The notes: a model not told the origin generated them from the letters alone. Positions 8,306-17,825 are shown, counted from the first letter of the stretch. The stretch is DNA of 64,000 bases from Streptomyces sp. NBC_00557 (GCF_036345995.1 NZ_CP107796.1:1178001-1242000); one strand, 5' to 3'. Program-made: numbers and translations.

Positions 8306-9211
8306 TCACGCCTCCCGCGCGGCCTGTTCCAGCGCCTCCAGCACCGGGCGGATCAGCGGATGCCCCTCGGCGCCGCGCCGTACGGCGGCGAAGACCCGGC
8401 GGGTGGGGGCCACGCCGTCGACGGGGCGCACGACGACGCCGGTGAGGTCCATGCCGCTCAGCGCCGAGCGGGGTACGAGGGCCACGCCCGCGTCGGCCGA
8501 GGCGAGGGCGACGACCGCACGGAAGTCGTCGGAGGAGTGCTCCAGGCGGGGCTGGAAGCCGGCGGTCTCGCAGGCGAGGACCACCACGTCGTGGCAGGGG
8601 TTGCCGGGGTACGGGCCGATCCAGGGGTCCTTGGCCAGCTCGGCGAGGGGGACCTCCGCGGTGTCCGCGAGGCGGTGGCCGACGGGGACGACGGCGTCGA
8701 ACGGCTCGGCGTAGAGCGGGACATGGGTGAGCCGGGGGTCGTCGGCGGGCGGCGCGCCCCGGTACTCCACGGCGACGGCCACGTCGACCTGCCGGTCCAG
8801 CACCATGGGCAGGCTCGCGTCGCCCTCGGCGTCCTGGACGCGGATCCGGATACCGGGCGCGGTGTGGGCGAGCCGGGCCACGGCGGGCGCCACGACCTGG
8901 GCGATGCCGGTGGCGAAGGCGGCCACGGTGACCGTGCCCGCCTCGCCCGAGCTGTAGGCGGCCAGCTCGGCCTCGGCCCGCTCCAGCTGGGCGAGGACGG
9001 CATTGGTGTGGCTGAGCAGGATCTCGCCGGCCGGGGTGAGCCGTACGCCCTTGGCGCTGCGCTCGACCAGCCGGTGGCCGGTCTCCTGCTCCAGGGCCGT
9101 CAGCTGCTGGGAGACGGCCGAGGGGGTGAGGTAGAGCGCGGCGGCCGCCGCGGTGACCGTGCGGTGGTCGGCCACCGCACGGAGGATGTGGAGCCGCCGT
9201 GCCTCGATCAT
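8306..9211 (-). CDS. LysR-family transcriptional regulator
   Basis: LTTR of 301 aa. The N-terminal winged HTH is RLHILRAVADHRTVTAAAAA ... YLTPSAVSQQLTALEQETGHRLVER (about residues 5-60). A periplasmic-binding-protein-like effector domain follows from residue 90 to the end (VTVAAFATGIAQVVAPAVA, then AVVALASADAGVALVPRSA). It lies 31 bp downstream of kbl in the same direction, so it may be read through from the tdh-kbl operon rather than standing divergent, which is the more common LysR arrangement. Regulation of threonine/glycine metabolism is a plausible inference from position only. Confidence 0.88.
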   Translation of the reverse strand: MIEARRLHILRAVADHRTVTAAAAALYLTPSAVSQQLTALEQETGHRLVERSAKGVRLTPAGEILLSHTNAVLAQLERAEAELAAYSSGEAGTVTVAAFATGIAQVVAPAVARLAHTAPGIRIRVQDAEGDASLPMVLDRQVDVAVAVEYRGAPPADDPRLTHVPLYAEPFDAVVPVGHRLADTAEVPLAELAKDPWIGPYPGNPCHDVVVLACETAGFQPRLEHSSDDFRAVVALASADAGVALVPRSALSGMDLTGVVVRPVDGVAPTRRVFAAVRRGAEGHPLIRPVLEALEQAAREA

Positions 9212-9242
9212 GTCCTCAATTATCCCCGCGGATCCGCCCTGC

Positions 9243-10436
9243 TCAGGCCTCCAGCTCGGCGCGGGCGGCGACGAACGCGTCCACCGCGCGGTCGACGTCC
9301 TCGGTGGAGTGCGCGGCGGACAGCTGGACGCGGATGCGGGCCTGGCCCTGCGGGACGACCGGGTAGGAGAAGCCGATCACGTACACGCCGCGCTCCAGCA
9401 GCAGCTCGGCCATGCGGCCCGCCTTGGCCGCGTCGCCGATCATCACCGGCGCGATGGCGTGGTCGCCGGGCAGGACGTCGAAGCCCTCCTCGGTCATCCG
9501 GCGGCGGAAGAGGGCGGTGTTCTCCGCGAGGCGGACACGCAGGTCGTCGGCGGACTCCAGCAGGTCGAGGACCTTCAGGGAGGCGGCGGCGATCACCGGG
9601 GCGAGGGTGTTGGAGAACAGGTACGGGCGGGAGCGCTGGCGCAGCAGGGCGACGATCTCGGCGCGGGCGGCCACATAGCCACCGGAGGCGCCGCCGAGGG
9701 CCTTGCCGAGGGTGCCGGTGACGATGTCGACGCGGTCCATGACGCCGTGGAGTTCGGGGGTGCCGCGGCCGGTGGGGCCGACGAAGCCGACGGCGTGCGA
9801 GTCGTCCACCATGACCATCGCGTCGTAGCGGTCGGCGAGGTCGCAGATCTCACGCAGCGGCGCCACATAGCCGTCCATGGAGAAGACGCCGTCGGTGACG
9901 ATCAGCCGGCGCCGGGCGCCGGCCGCCTCCTTCAGCTTCGCCTCCAGGTCGGCGAGGTCGCGGTTGGCGTAGCGGTAGCGGCGGGCCTTGGACAGGCGGA
10001 TGCCGTCGATGATGGAGGCGTGGTTGAGGGCGTCGGAGATCACCGCGTCCTCCTCGCCGAGCAGTGTCTCGAAGACACCGCCGTTGGCGTCGAAGCAGGA
10101 GGAGTACAGGATCGTGTCCTCCTGGCCGAGGAACGCCGACAGGCGCGCCTCGAGCTCCTTGTGGACCTCCTGGGTGCCGCAGATGAAGCGGACGGAGGCC
10201 ATGCCGTAGCCCCAGCGGTCCAGCGCGGCGTGGGCGGCGGCGATCACCTCGGGGTGGTCGGCGAGACCCAGGTAGTTGTTGGCGCAGAAGTTGAGGACCT
10301 CGCCGGGACGGCCGCCGGCGGTGACGTTGACGGTCGCGGACTGCGGGGTGCCGATGACCCGCTCGGGCTTGTGCAGGCCGGCGGCGCGGATCTCGTCGAG
10401 GGTGGCGCGCAGGTCGTCGCGTACGGTGTCGAACAT
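9243..10436 (-). CDS. kbl: Glycine C-acetyltransferase (2-amino-3-ketobutyrate CoA ligase)
   Basis: PLP enzyme of 397 aa, the usual length of Kbl. It cleaves 2-amino-3-oxobutanoate with CoA to glycine and acetyl-CoA, the second step of threonine degradation. It has the alpha-oxoamine synthase hallmarks: [15 protein letters not shown] near residue 45, [19 protein letters not shown] near 85, the PLP-phosphate segment [20 protein letters not shown] near 205-225, and the Schiff-base lysine in [20 protein letters not shown] near 245. The ATG at 10436 follows an AGGAGAG ribosome site. It lies 38 bp after tdh, giving a tdh-kbl operon; longer in-frame ORF upstream is a shadow. Confidence 0.96.
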   Translation of the reverse strand: MFDTVRDDLRATLDEIRAAGLHKPERVIGTPQSATVNVTAGGRPGEVLNFCANNYLGLADHPEVIAAAHAALDRWGYGMASVRFICGTQEVHKELEARLSAFLGQEDTILYSSCFDANGGVFETLLGEEDAVISDALNHASIIDGIRLSKARRYRYANRDLADLEAKLKEAAGARRRLIVTDGVFSMDGYVAPLREICDLADRYDAMVMVDDSHAVGFVGPTGRGTPELHGVMDRVDIVTGTLGKALGGASGGYVAARAEIVALLRQRSRPYLFSNTLAPVIAAASLKVLDLLESADDLRVRLAENTALFRRRMTEEGFDVLPGDHAIAPVMIGDAAKAGRMAELLLERGVYVIGFSYPVVPQGQARIRVQLSAAHSTEDVDRAVDAFVAARAELEA

Positions 10437-10474
10437 GGGGGTGCTCTCCTGAAGGTGCTTGCGGATGACGGGAG

Positions 10475-11503
10475 TTACGCGGTCCAGTCGAGGATGACCT
10501 TGCCGCCCCTGCCGCTCGCCGCGTCCTCGAACGCGGCCTCGAAGTCGCGGTAGCCGTACCGGCCGGTGATCACGGGCGCGAGGTCGAGGCCGCCCTCCAG
10601 CAGCACCGACATCGCGTACCAGGTCTCGAACATCTCGCGGCCGTAGATGCCCTTGATGGTGATCATCGAGGTGACGATCCGGGCCCAGTCGACCGGGAAC
10701 TCCTCGGCGGGCAGGCCGAGCATGGCGATCCGGCCGCCGTGCGTCATGTTGGCGATCATGTCCCGCATGGCCTCGGGCCGGCCGGACATCTCCAGGCCGA
10801 TGTCGAAGCCCTCGCGCAGCCCCAGTTCGCGCTGCCCCTCGGCGATGGTGGTCTCGCCGACGTTCAGGGCGAGGCTCACACCGATCTTGCGGGCCAGTTC
10901 CAGGCGCTCCTCGCTGACGTCGGTGACGACGACGTTGCGGGCGCCGGCGTGCCGGGCGACGGCGGCGGCCATCAGGCCGATCGGTCCGGCGCCGGTGATC
11001 AGCACGTCCTCGCCGACGAGCGGGAAGGACAGCGCGGTGTGCACGGCGTTGCCGAACGGGTCGAAGATGGCGGCGCCGTCGAGGTCGACGGGCACCCGGT
11101 GGACCCACACATTGGTCGCGGGCAGGGCGACGTACTCGGCGAACGCGCCGTCCCGGCCGACGCCGAGGCCGACGGTGGCCCGGCACAGATGGCGGCGCCC
11201 GGCCAGGCAGTTGCGGCACTTGCCGCACACCAGGTGCCCCTCGCCGCTGACCCGGTCCCCGATGCGGATGTCGGTCACGTCCCGGCCGGTCTCGACGACC
11301 TGCCCGACGAACTCGTGCCCGAGCACGAGCGGCGTGCGGATCGCCTGCTGCGCCCAGCCGTCCCAGGCCCGGATGTGCAGGTCGGTGCCGCAGATACCGG
11401 TGCGCATGACCTTGATCAGCACGTCACCCGGACCGATCTCGGGCTCCGGGACGTCCGTCAGCCGGAGTCCCGGCTCCGCCTTCTCCTTGACCAGCGCCTT
11501 CAC
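10475..11503 (-). CDS. tdh: L-threonine 3-dehydrogenase
   Basis: Zinc-dependent medium-chain dehydrogenase of 342 aa, the standard Tdh length. It oxidises L-threonine with NAD+ to 2-amino-3-oxobutanoate, which Kbl then cleaves. Catalytic zinc ligands are in [11 protein letters not shown] and LGHEFVGQV; the structural zinc site is [15 protein letters not shown] (about residues 95-109). The Rossmann motif is [18 protein letters not shown] near 170. The GTG start at 11503 gives [13 protein letters not shown], the usual family N-terminus, and is preceded by CAGGAG. The longer frame starting MRAPYAC is less likely. First gene of the tdh-kbl operon. Confidence 0.96.
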   Translation of the reverse strand: MKALVKEKAEPGLRLTDVPEPEIGPGDVLIKVMRTGICGTDLHIRAWDGWAQQAIRTPLVLGHEFVGQVVETGRDVTDIRIGDRVSGEGHLVCGKCRNCLAGRRHLCRATVGLGVGRDGAFAEYVALPATNVWVHRVPVDLDGAAIFDPFGNAVHTALSFPLVGEDVLITGAGPIGLMAAAVARHAGARNVVVTDVSEERLELARKIGVSLALNVGETTIAEGQRELGLREGFDIGLEMSGRPEAMRDMIANMTHGGRIAMLGLPAEEFPVDWARIVTSMITIKGIYGREMFETWYAMSVLLEGGLDLAPVITGRYGYRDFEAAFEDAASGRGGKVILDWTA

Positions 11504-11690
11504 GCGTGCGGCTCCTGTGGGTGAGGTCCCGGCCGGCGGGCAGGCGTACGGAGCCCGCACCGGGTCAGAGGGGTGGAATCACCCTGCAATCTGCCGTATG
11601 CGCGCCTCGCGGGTCCATCGAGCTTTTCTTAACCGCCGCCTCAGCTTTCCTTCACGCCGCAGGCGCCGTGGGCGCGGGCATGCCGGGGCG

Positions 11691-12266
11691 TCACAGGGGC
11701 AGCCCGTCCCCGGCGCTCCGTTCGAGGCGTACGACGAGGTCGGCGGCGAGCGCCTTGATGGTCTCCAGGCCCGAGCGGCCCCAGGCCCGCGGCTCGGTGC
11801 CGGCCGCGCACACGGTGCCGAGCGCCATGCCGGAGCTGTCGATGAGCGGGGCGCCGAGGTAGGAGTGGATGCCGTACTCGTCCACGACCGGGTTCCCGGC
11901 GAACCGCGGATAGTCGCGGACGTCCTCCAGCACGAGTGCCTTGCGGCGCACCACCACATGGGGGCAGAACCCGTGCCGCCGCGACAGCACCCGGCCGAAC
12001 TCCGGCCGGGTGCCGTCCTCCCTCAGGAACGGCGGTACGGCGGGGGCGCACAGACCGGCGAAGAACTGGTGCTCCTCGCCGACGAAGTTGACCATGGCGT
12101 ACGGCGCGCCGGTGAGGTGGGCGAGATGCTCCGCGAAGGCGTCCAGCGCCGGGTCGGGGCGGTCGGCCAGGCCGAGCAGGCGCAGCCGGTGGACGCGGGC
12201 GGGGGCCTCCTTGTCCTCGGGGGTGAGCAGCAGACCCCGGACCGGCCGGGGCGGCTCGTAGGTCAT
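11691..12266 (-). CDS. GAF-domain protein attached to the conservon
   Basis: Protein of 191 aa that is mostly one GAF domain (about residues 35-180: DAFAEHLAHLTGAPYAMVNF, HGFCPHVVVRRKALVLEDV, YGIHSYLGAPLIDSSGMALGTVCA). GAF domains bind small ligands or chromophores; a Cys lies at the HGFCPHVVV position often used for heme or bilin contacts, though binding here is not proven. It follows cvnD by 73 bp on the same strand, so it is probably co-expressed with the conservon and may be its sensory partner. Confidence 0.85.
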   Translation of the reverse strand: MTYEPPRPVRGLLLTPEDKEAPARVHRLRLLGLADRPDPALDAFAEHLAHLTGAPYAMVNFVGEEHQFFAGLCAPAVPPFLREDGTRPEFGRVLSRRHGFCPHVVVRRKALVLEDVRDYPRFAGNPVVDEYGIHSYLGAPLIDSSGMALGTVCAAGTEPRAWGRSGLETIKALAADLVVRLERSAGDGLPL

Positions 12267-12339
12267 GGCGTGGCTCCTGGCCGGGCTGCGCCGCTGTGGG
12301 CGTACCTCATGGGGGAACTCCGTGGGCGGTAGGGCGTTT

Positions 12340-12939
12340 TCACATGTGGGCGCCGTGGCTGGGCGCGGGCGCCGGGGCGTGGGCGAGCAGATGGCGTACG
12401 AGGGTGAGCAGGGTCTGGACCCCGGAGCTGGAGATCCGGGCGTCGCAGCGGACCACGGGGATCTCGGGGTCGAGGTCGATGGCGGCGCGCACCTCCTCGG
12501 TGTCGTAGCGGTATCCGCCGTCGAACTCGTTGACGGCGACGATGAAGCCGAGTCCGCGTTCCTCGAAGAAGTCCACGGCGGCGAAGCAGTCCTGCAGCCG
12601 CCGGGTGTCGGCGAGGATCACCGCGCCGAGCGCGCCCTCGGACAGCTCGTCCCACATGAACCAGAACCGCTCCTGTCCGGGGGTGCCGAACAGGTAGAGC
12701 ACATGGTCCGGATCGAGGGTGATCCGGCCGAAGTCCATGGCGACCGTCGTCTCCATCTTGTTCTCGACGCCGTCGAGACTGTCCGTGCCGACGCTGACCG
12801 TGGTGAGCAGCTCCTCCGTGCTGAGCGGCGCGATCTCGCTGACCGCGCCCACGAAGGTCGTCTTGCCGACCCCGAACCCGCCCGCCACCAGGATCTTCAG
12901 GGCGGTCGGGAACGGGTCAGAGCTGTCGTCGTAGTCCAT
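12340..12939 (-). CDS. cvnD: Conservon GTPase (CvnD, Mgl/Ras-like)
   Basis: Small Ras/MglA-like GTP-binding protein of 199 aa. P-loop KILVAGGFGVGKTTFVGAV lies near residue 15-33, switch-II LFGTPGQERFWFMWDEL near 85-100, and the base-recognition region VAVNEFDGG near 130. In Streptomyces conservons this GTPase is thought to work with a sensor-kinase-like protein, a roadblock protein and a DUF742 protein as a membrane-associated G-protein-like module. Its start overlaps the end of cvnC by 23 nt, so the two are translationally coupled. Which conservon number this one is cannot be decided from sequence alone. Confidence 0.93.
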   Translation of the reverse strand: MDYDDSSDPFPTALKILVAGGFGVGKTTFVGAVSEIAPLSTEELLTTVSVGTDSLDGVENKMETTVAMDFGRITLDPDHVLYLFGTPGQERFWFMWDELSEGALGAVILADTRRLQDCFAAVDFFEERGLGFIVAVNEFDGGYRYDTEEVRAAIDLDPEIPVVRCDARISSSGVQTLLTLVRHLLAHAPAPAPSHGAHM

Positions 12940-13294
12940 CGAGCACTGCCTCCAGCAGAGACCGGTCAGTGGGTGTGTGGTGGAAGGCGGGGGGTTTGGT
13001 GGTCAGCGCCCCGCAGTCGACGAGGTCCGAGAGCAGCACCTTGGTGACCACGGCGGGCAGTTTCAGATGCGCGGCGATCTCGGCGACCGAGACGGGCGCC
13101 CGGCACAGCTCGAGCACCTGGGCGTGCTCGGGGCCGAGATAGCCGAGCGGGGTGACGCCGGTGGCCATCACCTGCGACATCAGGTCCAGCGCGACGCTGG
13201 GCTCGGTGCGTCCGTTGCTGACCGTGAACGGGCGCACCAGCCGTCCGGCCGCGTCGTCCAGCCAGGGACCGTCGCCGGCTGCGGCCACGCTCAA
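12917..13294 (-). CDS. cvnC: DUF742 protein of the conservon (CvnC)
   Basis: Protein of 125 aa matching DUF742: LVRPFTVSNGRTEPSVALDLMSQVMA (residues 19-44) and a winged-helix-like core LCRAPVSVAEIAAHLKLPAVVTKVLLSDLVDCGAL. CvnC is the third component of the four-gene conservon and probably acts as an adaptor, perhaps DNA- or protein-binding through the winged helix. It overlaps cvnB by 4 nt (ATGA) and cvnD by 23 nt, so expression is tightly coupled. Confidence 0.92.
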   Translation of the reverse strand: MSVAAAGDGPWLDDAAGRLVRPFTVSNGRTEPSVALDLMSQVMATGVTPLGYLGPEHAQVLELCRAPVSVAEIAAHLKLPAVVTKVLLSDLVDCGALTTKPPAFHHTPTDRSLLEAVLDGLRRQL

Positions 13295-13725
13295 GGCCTC
13301 GTCGCCGTGGGTTCGACGGCGTGCTGCCGGGGGGCGGTCACCAGGTACGGCCGGACGCTCTTGACGAGCATCGCCATCTCGTAGCCGAGCACGGCGGCGT
13401 CGGCCTCACGTCCGGCGAGCACGGCGAGACAGGTGCCGGAGCCGGCGGTGGTGACGAACAGCAGGGCCGAGTCGAGTTCGACGACGACCTGGCGGACGTC
13501 CCCGCCGTCGCCGAACCGGACGCCCGCGCTGCGGCCGAGGGAGTACAGGCCCGAGGCCAGGGCCGCCATGTGGTCGGCGCTGTCGATGTCCAGGCCGTGC
13601 ACGGACTTCACCAGCCCGTCGCAGGACAGCAGCACCGCGCTGGAGGTGTGCGGTACGCGCTGCACGAGGCCGCTCAGCAGCCAGTCGAGGTCGGCGTGGG
13701 CGGTGGTCGGCGCATCGCTCGCCAT
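13291..13725 (-). CDS. cvnB: Roadblock/LC7 protein of the conservon (CvnB)
   Basis: Roadblock/LC7-fold protein of 144 aa (MglB-like). The typical features are DLDWLLSGLVQRVPHTSSAVLLSCDGL (residues 12-38), SADHMAALASGLYSLGRSAG and a final beta-strand with GYEMAMLVKSVRPYL. MglB-type proteins regulate the nucleotide cycle of their GTPase partner, here CvnD. It stands 90 bp downstream of cvnA and overlaps cvnC by 4 nt. Confidence 0.93.
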   Translation of the reverse strand: MASDAPTTAHADLDWLLSGLVQRVPHTSSAVLLSCDGLVKSVHGLDIDSADHMAALASGLYSLGRSAGVRFGDGGDVRQVVVELDSALLFVTTAGSGTCLAVLAGREADAAVLGYEMAMLVKSVRPYLVTAPRQHAVEPTATRP

Positions 13726-13815
13726 GGTGGATCGACTCCTTGGGGTACGAAGGTCTGCGGAAGCGCTGGGATGGGGGGCGCGTGGCCGCAGGTGGGGGTG
13801 GGCACGGTGCGGGCG

Positions 13816-16212
13816 TCAGCCGGCCGGGGCGCTCCCGTCGGGCCGGCCGGCGCCAGGAGCACCGTCGGGGGTGGGCGCATGGGGGCGCCCCTGGGATATG
13901 GAGGTGCGGTCCATGTGCTCCGGACCCGTGGGGTCCGGTTGTACGCGCGGTGGGTCGGTGAACTCACTGACAGCTGCGGGAAGTTGATAGGCCGCCATGA
14001 AAGCGGTGTGGGTGGTGTCCGGCTGCACGGACTGCATGGGGGGCGCGTCTGGGGGGTGGGGGGCGTTTGTGTGGGCGTTCTCCATGGGGCCCGCGCCCAT
14101 GTGCGCCGCGTCCAGGTGTCCGGAGTCCGGCGGACCGCCGGCACGTGCGTGGCCGTATTCCGGCTGGGCGGGGCTCCGGTGGGCGGCGGGCTGCTCCTCG
14201 CTCTCCAAGTGCTGCTGCGCCTCGGCGAGTCCGATCCCGCGCTGGAACGCCGCCATCAGTCCGGGGTCGTGGCCGGGGACGGTGTCGCCGTCCTGGCGGG
14301 GCAGGGGGCCGCCGCGCAGCTGGGGGACGATGTGCTCCTGGGCACGGCGGCGGGGCAGCCGGGGCTTGCCCATGGTGCCGGAGCGGGGCGTGGGCAGGAT
14401 GCCCGCGTGCGCCTCGACCGCCGCCCGGTCCTCCGCGCCGATGCCGGGAAGGGCCTCGGCGGGGGTGGGCCGGTCCTGCCGGGCGCCCCGCACGGGAAGC
14501 GGCGCGAGACCGCCTCCGCTCCGACCGGCGTCACCGCTCTCCGCACCACGCCGCCCGGCGCCGTTCTCGCCGTACGGCCCGGCGCAGCTTGCTCCATGCT
14601 CCTCAGCCACGCTCTCGCCGTACGGCCCGGCGCCGCTTTCGGCAGGCTGCCCGGCCCCGCTCTCGCCGCCGTGGCCCGCGCTGCCCCGCTGGGCGTGCCG
14701 GCGGCGCCCGGTCGCCCGTGTCTGCCCGCCGCCGGGGCCCGCCTCACCCCAGGAGGCCACGACGGCCCCTCCCCCGGCCTCGGATCCCGGTACCGCCGGG
14801 ACCTCGGCACCGGGCCCGATACCGCCGTACGCGGAGCCCGCCTCGCCCGTCCGCACCCCCGTGGCAGACGCGGAAGGCGCGTCCGGCACGGACCCCCGCG
14901 CCTGCCCCGCCCCGTGCCCGGCGTCCGTCGGCCCCTGCGTCCGGTGCACGGCCGTTCCGGTGCCCGTCCCCGCGCCCGCCCCGGCGACCGTGCCGCCCGG
15001 ACCGGGTGCCGTACCCAGCAACGCCTGCGGGACGACGAGTACGGCCTGCACGCCGCCGTAGATGTTGGTCTGGAGCCGGACGTGGATGCCGTGCCGCCGG
15101 GCGAGCTGGGAGACGACGTAGAGGCCGATGCGCCCGTCGGCCAGCAGGCTGGCGACGTTGACCTGGTCGGGGTCGGCGAGCAGGGCGTTCATCCGGTTCT
15201 GTTCGCCGACGGGCATGCCGAGGCCGCGGTCCTCGACCTCCACGGCGAGCCCGGAGGTGACGAGGCCCGCGCGGAGCAGCACTTGTGTGTGCGGGGCGGA
15301 GAACACCGAGGCGTTCTCGATGAGTTCGGCGAGCAGGTGGATGACGTCGGCGACGGCGTGGCCGCGCAGTTCGCCGTCGATGGGGGGCACCAGCTTGACC
15401 CGGGAGTACTGCTCGACCTCGGCGATGGCGGAGCGCAGCACCTCGGTCATGCTGACCGGGTTGCTCCACTGGCGCCGGGAGACGGCGCCGCCGAGCACGG
15501 CGAGGTTCTCGGCGTGCCGCCGGATGCGGGTGGCCAGGTGGTCCACGTGGAAGAGGCCCTTGAGCAGGTCGGGGTCCTCGATCTCGTTCTCCAGCTCGTC
15601 GAGGATCGAGATCTCCCGGTGCACGAGGGACTGCAGCCGGCGCGCGAGGTTGACGAACACCTCCAGCTTCTGCTCGCTGCCCGCCTGGCTGGAGAGCTGG
15701 GCCGCGCGCACGACGGCGGTGACGGCGCCGTCGTGCGCCCGGGCCAGGTCGGCGGCGAGCAGGTCGAAGTCGTCGGCGTCCGCGGGCGGCCGGCGGCGCG
15801 GTGCGCGCGGGGGCGGGGCCTCGCCCTGGCGCAACGCGTCGACCAGGGCGTGCAGGTCGGCCTCGCCGCGTGCGGCGGTGCGGCGCAGCGCGTCGACGCG
15901 GTCGGAGACCGAGCGGGCGGCCCGGTCGGCGGCCACGGCGGCGATGAGGATGCCGGCGACGGCCACGGTGGCCGCCCCGGCGAGCACGGCCCAGAGGGTG
16001 GGGCCGGTGCGGGCGCCGGCGGAGCGGATGCTGACGAGGACGGCGGCGGTGGCGCTGAGCGCCACCGCGAGGGGCGGCAGGACGGCGAGGCGCATGAGCT
16101 GGGGCCGTATCGGCGTCTCGGGCAGTGCGGGAGCGGGCCGGGCGACCGGCCGCCCGTGCCGGCCGCCCTCGCGGCGGTCGGCGGGGGCGGCCGGTGCTCG
16201 CAGGTCAGACAT
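13816..16212 (-). CDS. cvnA: Conservon sensor-kinase-like ATPase (CvnA)
   Basis: Membrane protein of 798 aa, first gene of the conservon. Two transmembrane helices lie at about residues 45-100 (LAVLPPLAVALSATAAVLVS and TLWAVLAGAATVAVAGILIA). A dimerisation-like helix with NLARRLQSLVHREISILDEL follows near 200. A HATPase_c domain at about 270-400 has the N-box ELIENASVFS and the G-box VEDRGLGMP. The last 370 residues are a low-complexity Gly/Ala/Pro/His-rich tail with a degenerate repeat (GAGPYGE-like units near residues 520-560). No phospho-acceptor H-box is obvious, as is usual in CvnA. The ATG at 16212 with GAGGAC upstream was preferred; a GTG at 16329 would add 39 basic residues. Confidence 0.9.
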   Translation of the reverse strand: MSDLRAPAAPADRREGGRHGRPVARPAPALPETPIRPQLMRLAVLPPLAVALSATAAVLVSIRSAGARTGPTLWAVLAGAATVAVAGILIAAVAADRAARSVSDRVDALRRTAARGEADLHALVDALRQGEAPPPRAPRRRPPADADDFDLLAADLARAHDGAVTAVVRAAQLSSQAGSEQKLEVFVNLARRLQSLVHREISILDELENEIEDPDLLKGLFHVDHLATRIRRHAENLAVLGGAVSRRQWSNPVSMTEVLRSAIAEVEQYSRVKLVPPIDGELRGHAVADVIHLLAELIENASVFSAPHTQVLLRAGLVTSGLAVEVEDRGLGMPVGEQNRMNALLADPDQVNVASLLADGRIGLYVVSQLARRHGIHVRLQTNIYGGVQAVLVVPQALLGTAPGPGGTVAGAGAGTGTGTAVHRTQGPTDAGHGAGQARGSVPDAPSASATGVRTGEAGSAYGGIGPGAEVPAVPGSEAGGGAVVASWGEAGPGGGQTRATGRRRHAQRGSAGHGGESGAGQPAESGAGPYGESVAEEHGASCAGPYGENGAGRRGAESGDAGRSGGGLAPLPVRGARQDRPTPAEALPGIGAEDRAAVEAHAGILPTPRSGTMGKPRLPRRRAQEHIVPQLRGGPLPRQDGDTVPGHDPGLMAAFQRGIGLAEAQQHLESEEQPAAHRSPAQPEYGHARAGGPPDSGHLDAAHMGAGPMENAHTNAPHPPDAPPMQSVQPDTTHTAFMAAYQLPAAVSEFTDPPRVQPDPTGPEHMDRTSISQGRPHAPTPDGAPGAGRPDGSAPAG

Positions 16213-16502
16213 CTGCGTCCTCGTACTGGTCCGTCGGGCCTGTTCCTCGCGCGGTGCGCGAGGCGGGCATGCGTCATCGCGGTGTCGGCCCGCGGGCCGG
16301 CGGATCCGGCCTCGCGATGCGACGGACACTCACAGTAGTTGCCTGAGCATCATGTGCGGTGGGCAGTTGACAAAGTCACCCGAGGAGCGTCCCGCTCTGG
16401 TATGAAGCCTCGTACGACAGACCGATAACCCGGCCGCACGCCTCTCATGGAGCCGAAAGAGAGCGATAAGACCTGATCAAAAGCGGTCGGGAAGAAAAAG
16501 CG
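16213..16502. other. Intergenic region with the cvnA promoter; no gene seen
   Basis: No convincing coding sequence lies between the cvnA start and the terminator at 16503. The region must hold the promoter of the five-gene conservon operon. AT-richer blocks near 16365-16405 (GTTGACAAAGTCACC, TGGTATGAAG) look like promoter elements but I could not fit a well-spaced -35/-10 pair on the minus strand. Confidence 0.4.
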
Positions 16503-16535
16503 AGGGGTGGCGGACCTCGTCGGTCCACCACCCCT
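16503..16535 (-). terminator. Rho-independent terminator of the metallo-hydrolase gene
   Basis: A 14-bp inverted repeat, AGGGGTGGCGGACC paired with GGTCCACCACCCCT (one mismatch), surrounds the loop TCGTC. Read on the minus strand it is followed by CTTTTTCTTC, a T-run, so it is a classical terminator for the gene ending at 16659. Confidence 0.8.
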
Positions 16536-16658
16536 TCGCGTGTCCGCTCCCGACCGGCCGGCCACCCGGCGCTCCCGGGAAGCCGCTCCCGGCGGGCCGC
16601 GTGCACCGTCGAGGATGTAACGGAGCGTCGCAGCCTTGGCCCTGGCCCGCCGGGTGTC

Positions 16659-17825
16659 TCAGGTCCGCGCCGGCGGCTCCGCCACGAAGGCGCCGACCGA
16701 GCGCCAGGTGCGCCGGAGCTCTCCCGACACACCGCGCCACCAGGCCTCCGCCGGAAGCTTGCCCGCCGGCTCGAAGGGCTCGCCCGGCCGCGGCAGGGCC
16801 ACCGCCTGGCCGCTCTCCCCGGCCGCCTCCTTCGTCCACTCGCCGGGCTCCGCCCACGGGTGCGGGGCCAGGTTGAAGGTGCCCCAGTGGATCGGCAGCA
16901 GCACGCCGTGCGGCGCTCCGCCCTGCAGGTCGAGGTGGGCGCGCAGGCCCTCCTCGGGCGTCATGTGGATGTCGGGCCAGAACTCGCTGTAGGCGCCGAT
17001 CTGGATCATCGTGGCGTCGAACGGGCCGTGGGCCGCGCCGATGTCCTTGAAGCCCTCGAAATAGCCCGTGTCGCCGCTGTGGTGGATCCGGTGCTCCTCG
17101 CCGGCGACGGCCCAGGAAGCCCACAGGGTGTGCTGGGTGTTGCGCAGGCCGCGGCCGCAGAAGTGGCGGGCGGGGGTCGCGGTGAGGGTGAGGCCGCCGA
17201 CCCGCGTCGACTCGTTCCAGTCCAGCTCGCGCAGCCGGTCCGGGGAGACGCCCCAGTGCTCCAGGTGCGCGCCGACGCCGAGCGGCACGGCGAACAGGGT
17301 GTCGGTGCCGGCCAGCGCCTTGACGGTGGGCAGGTCCAGGTGGTCGTAGTGGTCGTGGGAGATGACCACCACGTCGACCTCGCCGAGCGCGGCCAGCGGC
17401 AGGGGCACGGGGTGCAGCCGCTTGGGTCCGGCGAAGGGGAACGGGGAACAGCGCTCGCCCCAGACCGGGTCGAACAGCACCCGGTGGCCGTCGATCTCCG
17501 CGAGCACGCTGGAGTGGCCCATCCAGGTCAGCCGGAGTCCCGTGGCGGGCGGTCTGGCCAGGTCGGCGAAGGTGGTGGGGTGCACCGGGACGGTGCCCTT
17601 CGGGGCGCGCAGCGGCCGGGTCTCCTTGTCGAAGAAGACCTTCGCGAAGTCCAGCGCGGAGCCGGAGGGCCGGGTGCGTGCGGCGCCGCCCGGGTTCTGG
17701 AAGACGCCGTCCCTGAAGTTCGGGGAGCGGCGGATGCGTGCCATGCGCTCACCGCCGGGGTCCGCGCCGAAGGCCGCGGGCCGCAGCGCGCGGAGCGCGG
17801 AGCTCGAGGGACGCAGTCCGGTCAC
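16659..17825 (-). CDS. Metallo-beta-lactamase-fold hydrolase (UlaG/NAPE-PLD-like)
   Basis: Hydrolase of 388 aa. The metallo-beta-lactamase core begins near residue 100 (GLRLTWMGHSSVLAEIDGHRVLFDPVW). The metal-binding motif is VVISHDHYDHLDLPT (HxHxDH, about residues 155-165); further metal ligands are HHSGDTGYFEGF and the His in LLPIHWGTFNLAPHPW. The order and spacing match the NAPE-PLD/RomA-like group, in which the substrate may be a phospholipid or lactone. An N-terminal extension of about 85 residues (PNFRDGVFQNPGG is the group signature) precedes it. The GTG start has GGGAGGT upstream. It is cytoplasmic by absence of a signal peptide, and the exact substrate is unknown. Confidence 0.87.
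   Translation of the reverse strand: MTGLRPSSSALRALRPAAFGADPGGERMARIRRSPNFRDGVFQNPGGAARTRPSGSALDFAKVFFDKETRPLRAPKGTVPVHPTTFADLARPPATGLRLTWMGHSSVLAEIDGHRVLFDPVWGERCSPFPFAGPKRLHPVPLPLAALGEVDVVVISHDHYDHLDLPTVKALAGTDTLFAVPLGVGAHLEHWGVSPDRLRELDWNESTRVGGLTLTATPARHFCGRGLRNTQHTLWASWAVAGEEHRIHHSGDTGYFEGFKDIGAAHGPFDATMIQIGAYSEFWPDIHMTPEEGLRAHLDLQGGAPHGVLLPIHWGTFNLAPHPWAEPGEWTKEAAGESGQAVALPRPGEPFEPAGKLPAEAWWRGVSGELRRTWRSVGAFVAEPPART

Noticed and set aside
11569..11584. GGGTGGAATCACCC dyad as an operator for tdh
   Set aside because: Arms are only 5 bp, which is common by chance in this base composition, and no promoter boxes could be placed around it.
13321..16338. Plus-strand frame of 1005 codons antisense to cvnA and cvnB
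   Set aside because: No recognisable domain; the opposite strand encodes the conserved conservon proteins.
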